This document shows, one piece after another, positions 61,797 to 64,000 of a stretch of DNA of 64,000 nucleotides. Under the pieces are notes generated by a model that was not told the DNA's origin, did no database searches, and saw only the letters and a program-made list of their open reading frames with translations. The DNA is from Bacteroidales bacterium (GTDB lineage: Bacteria; Bacteroidota; Bacteroidia; Bacteroidales; Bacteroidaceae). The position numbers and the translations under genes are program-made. Each line of letters starts with the position of its first letter. Position 1 is the stretch's first letter. The stretch lies in NCBI GenBank assembly GCA_030528885.1, contig JAUMXY010000002.1, positions 16,260 through 80,259 on the forward strand, written 5' to 3'.

Positions 61797-62306
61797 TCAA
61801 TTACATTTATACATGAAGTTGACTCCTTTCAATTCTTCGTTTGCCTTTTCAATCTTCTTGCAGAGCCCTTTCTTATACGCTGCGAATTTTTCAGCAAGGG
61901 ACTCATCCGACAAAGCAAGCATCTGTACAGCAAGAATACCTGCATTAAGAGCGCCATTGATGGCCACAGTTGCAACAGGGATGCCTGGAGGCATCTGCAA
62001 GATAGAATATACAGCATCCATTCCATCCAGCACACTTCCCTTCACGGGCACGCCAATCACAGGGAGAGTTGTGTTCGCCGCAATGACACCTGGGAGAGCC
62101 GCCGCCATACCCGCGCCAGCAATGATAACCTTGATGCCACGCGATTTAGCTCCCTTTGCAAATGCCTCCACCGCATCAGGGGTGCGATGAGCGGACAAAG
62201 CGTTTATTTCAAAAGGAATCTCCATTTCATCGAAGAATTTAGCAGCTTTTTCCATAACAGGAAGATCGGAGGTGCTGCCCATGATGATAGATACAATTGG
62301 TTTCAT
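61797..62306 (-). CDS. purE: N5-carboxyaminoimidazole ribonucleotide mutase
   Basis: PurE moves the carboxyl group on aminoimidazole ribonucleotide during purine synthesis. The 169-residue protein carries SIIMGSTSDLPVMEKA, ALSAHRTPDAVEAFA with the catalytic His, and AGMAAALPGVIAANTTLPVI. It lies 27 bp after the PAP2 gene and 5 bp before the ispG ATG. Confidence 0.95.
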   Translation of the reverse strand: MKPIVSIIMGSTSDLPVMEKAAKFFDEMEIPFEINALSAHRTPDAVEAFAKGAKSRGIKVIIAGAGMAAALPGVIAANTTLPVIGVPVKGSVLDGMDAVYSILQMPPGIPVATVAINGALNAGILAVQMLALSDESLAEKFAAYKKGLCKKIEKANEELKGVNFMYKCN

Positions 62307-62333
62307 TTCTATAATATATTTAAGTTTCTTTTA

Positions 62334-62960
62334 TTATACCCAGCTAAGCAATATGAATGCCATTGCACAAACATAACCAATACAAAAACCCACAAGCACT
62401 TGAGCCAGACTGTGCTGACGGAGAACAATGCGGCTCGTGCCTAATACGCCGGACAGCAACAGCAACGCGCAAAACGGCCAAACAGGGTTGTAGTAAAACA
62501 AGATGCTAAACGCATTAAGTGCGCCAACCAAGCCTCCCATGCCCACCATGTGTGTACTGACCTTCCACCACACATTTACAACAACACAAATGATTTGAGA
62601 AACTAACGCAGCCAAGACCACTCCACGAAAGCACATGGCTACATTCATTTTCGCCATAATGACAAGGCAAGACGTATAGCTCAACAACGCCACAAAATAA
62701 GGCATGTGCCGATGTTCGCGATAGCTCAACTCGTGGCGAGTCCATTTCTTCAGCCAACGCACCAGGGTAATGCCAACAGTCGGCACGAACACCGTGAAAA
62801 AAAACACCAAACAGAGAACAAACATCTTGTACCCCCATGGCAACAACCGCATATATGTAAAGAGGAACAGACCCACAAACACCCACAATGGAGCGTATAA
62901 GGGCATAAAAAGCATAGACAATGCTTTAGCAATCCGTATCAGTTGTTTGTTTTTCATCAT
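62334..62960 (-). CDS. PAP2-family membrane phosphatase
   Basis: A 208-residue polytopic membrane protein. STHMVGMGGLVGALN and GTSRIVLRQHSLAQVLVGFC match PAP2 motifs 2 and 3 (SxHxxG; SRxxxxxHxxxQ), with the catalytic His residues present. The family dephosphorylates lipid phosphates such as undecaprenyl or phosphatidyl-glycerol phosphate; which one is not shown. Motif 1 is weak. It starts 12 bp after rpoN. Confidence 0.8.
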   Translation of the reverse strand: MMKNKQLIRIAKALSMLFMPLYAPLWVFVGLFLFTYMRLLPWGYKMFVLCLVFFFTVFVPTVGITLVRWLKKWTRHELSYREHRHMPYFVALLSYTSCLVIMAKMNVAMCFRGVVLAALVSQIICVVVNVWWKVSTHMVGMGGLVGALNAFSILFYYNPVWPFCALLLLSGVLGTSRIVLRQHSLAQVLVGFCIGYVCAMAFILLSWV

Positions 62961-62972
62961 AAGCCCTCTTTT

Positions 62973-64000
62973 TTATCCACGACGGTTTTTAACCGAAGGA
63001 ATGCCCATTTCAACACGATATTTAGCAACCGTGCGACGAGCCAAATTCACCCCTCTTTTCTTCATAATCTCTACAATTTTCTCATCCGTAAGAGGATTAG
63101 ACTTGTCTTCTGAGTTGACAATCTCGTTCAGCATATCCTTCACTTGATGCCCATCTATCTCTTCCCCTTCAGCGTTCTTCCGAGTCAACTTGAAGAAACT
63201 TGACAATGGATAAATCCTCCCATCAAGAAGAACGCACTTGGAATTACACACACGTGAAATTGTTGAAATGTCATAGCCTGTATGCCGCGCAACATCTTCA
63301 AGCACCAGACGCACCTTGTCTTCCTCATCTTTTGTCAGCAAGTATGTGCGTTGCAAATCAATAATCGCCTTCATCGTATCATAGAGCGTCCTGCGCCGTT
63401 GCTTGACCGACTCGATAAACATTTGAGCTGCATCTATCTTCTGACGAGTATACAGCATGCCTTCTTTTTCGCTTCTTGTTAATTGCGCCGGATTCGTCTG
63501 GTATTTCTTCATTTGAGAAATATAATCCTTACTCACATGTAAACGGGGAATTTCTCCACTATTCAAGTGCATCTGAATATTACCTTCCAAATCTGTTTCC
63601 ACGATGAAATCGGGTATTTGTGTCTGAACACGGCTAGAAGAGGATTCACTTAACGCAAAACCAGGATTCACATTCAGTTTCTTTATATCTTCAAAAAGAA
63701 CATCAAGCTGCACCGATGAAACGCCCAGCTTGGTTTTAAGCCTTTCCTTATTCTTATTGATGAATAAATCATAATGATTTTCTAAAATCCGTTTCTCTAG
63801 CAACAACACCTTTTCTTTCAGTTCAGAAACAGGCTCATCCTCGCTATTCAGTTGTCTTTCTATCTGTAAGAGCAAACATTCCTGAGTAGACCGCGCACCG
63901 ATTCCTGCGGGATCAAAGTTTTGCAGTATAAGCAGAACTCTTTCCACATCCTGCTCTGAAACATACAAATATTCCTTGAATGCCAATTCGTCAACAATCG
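62973..64000 (-). CDS. rpoN: RNA polymerase sigma-54 factor (5' end outside window)
   Basis: The visible 342 codons cover the core-binding and DNA-binding regions of RpoN. QNFDPAGIGARSTQECLLLQ is the core-binding domain. MKAIIDLQRTYLL with AIHEDVARH-type text (VLEDVARHTGYDISTISRV) is the helix-turn-helix region. The C-terminal RpoN box is LARRTVAKYRVEMGIPS, close to the usual ARRTVAKYRE. The frame is open to the window edge, so the start lies outside. It heads a run continuing with PAP2, purE, ispG and coaX. Confidence 0.95.
   Translation of the reverse strand, partial: IVDELAFKEYLYVSEQDVERVLLILQNFDPAGIGARSTQECLLLQIERQLNSEDEPVSELKEKVLLLEKRILENHYDLFINKNKERLKTKLGVSSVQLDVLFEDIKKLNVNPGFALSESSSSRVQTQIPDFIVETDLEGNIQMHLNSGEIPRLHVSKDYISQMKKYQTNPAQLTRSEKEGMLYTRQKIDAAQMFIESVKQRRRTLYDTMKAIIDLQRTYLLTKDEEDKVRLVLEDVARHTGYDISTISRVCNSKCVLLDGRIYPLSSFFKLTRKNAEGEEIDGHQVKDMLNEIVNSEDKSNPLTDEKIVEIMKKRGVNLARRTVAKYRVEMGIPSVKNRRG

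Overview
The window looks like chromosome from a Bacteroidales bacterium, most likely Prevotellaceae. Promoters fit the Bacteroidetes pattern (TAnnTTTG near -7, often a TTTG about 19 bp upstream), Shine-Dalgarno sites are not evident, and there is a porP-porK-porL-porM-porN type IX secretion cluster. Other lineage markers are a BlaR1 homologue with a C-terminal TonB domain, a propeller/AraC sensor, a DUF4834 gene beside pssA-psd, and cargo-like surface proteins with a short conserved C-terminal tail. The family calls rest on motifs read by eye; no database search was run.

Layout. 0-5 kb: a protein fragment, a glycyl-radical-enzyme activase, proB-proA, then (minus) psd-pssA-DUF4834. 5.3-5.6 kb: tRNA-Gln and tRNA-Met with promoter and terminator. 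5.6-16 kb: a GH30 glycosidase (minus), a blaI-blaR1 pair behind a clear operator, a large outer-membrane barrel, and a membrane-spanning propeller/AraC regulator (minus). 16-31.4 kb: a TPR-like membrane protein, then two very large surface proteins (1360 and 2394 aa) with cohesin-like and dockerin modules, with a LytTR regulator upstream. 31.9-38 kb: an MBOAT acyltransferase, two SGNH-fold proteins and a 7TM-HD (PgpH-type) phosphodiesterase. 38-43.2 kb: thrA-apgM-thrC. 43.6-49.5 kb: the T9SS core. 49.7-55 kb: a small periplasmic protein, a secreted HEXXH protein with DUF4859, a mini T9SS-tail protein, a small membrane protein and cysS. 55.2-59.2 kb (plus): a membrane Fe-S protein with an internal twin-arginine motif, a Tat-lipoprotein aldo/keto reductase, tatA and tatC. 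59.6-64 kb (minus): rpoN (cut by the window edge), PAP2, purE, ispG, coaX.

How it fits together. PorK/L/M/N and PorP would export proteins with C-terminal sorting tails, and the window encodes likely clients (the 2394-, 1360- and 152-aa proteins). The 2394-aa protein carries a dockerin-like duplex and a cohesin-like domain joined to roughly 1800 residues of predicted helix; the protein encoded just downstream carries two cohesin-like domains. This is the best candidate for an undescribed surface assembly. A second self-contained unit is the Fe-S/aldo-keto reductase/TatA/TatC operon, which encodes a Tat translocase next to its probable substrates.

Non-coding layer. A roughly 250-bp element occurs at 7.37-7.62 kb and, inverted, at 59.30-59.56 kb. 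A palindromic REP-like family with core CGTACCC-CTC-GGG occurs at 16.5, 50.5 and 59.3 kb. A third palindrome family with core GAGTTCGA lies beside both copies of the long element. No CRISPR array, insertion sequence, rRNA or riboswitch was recognised.
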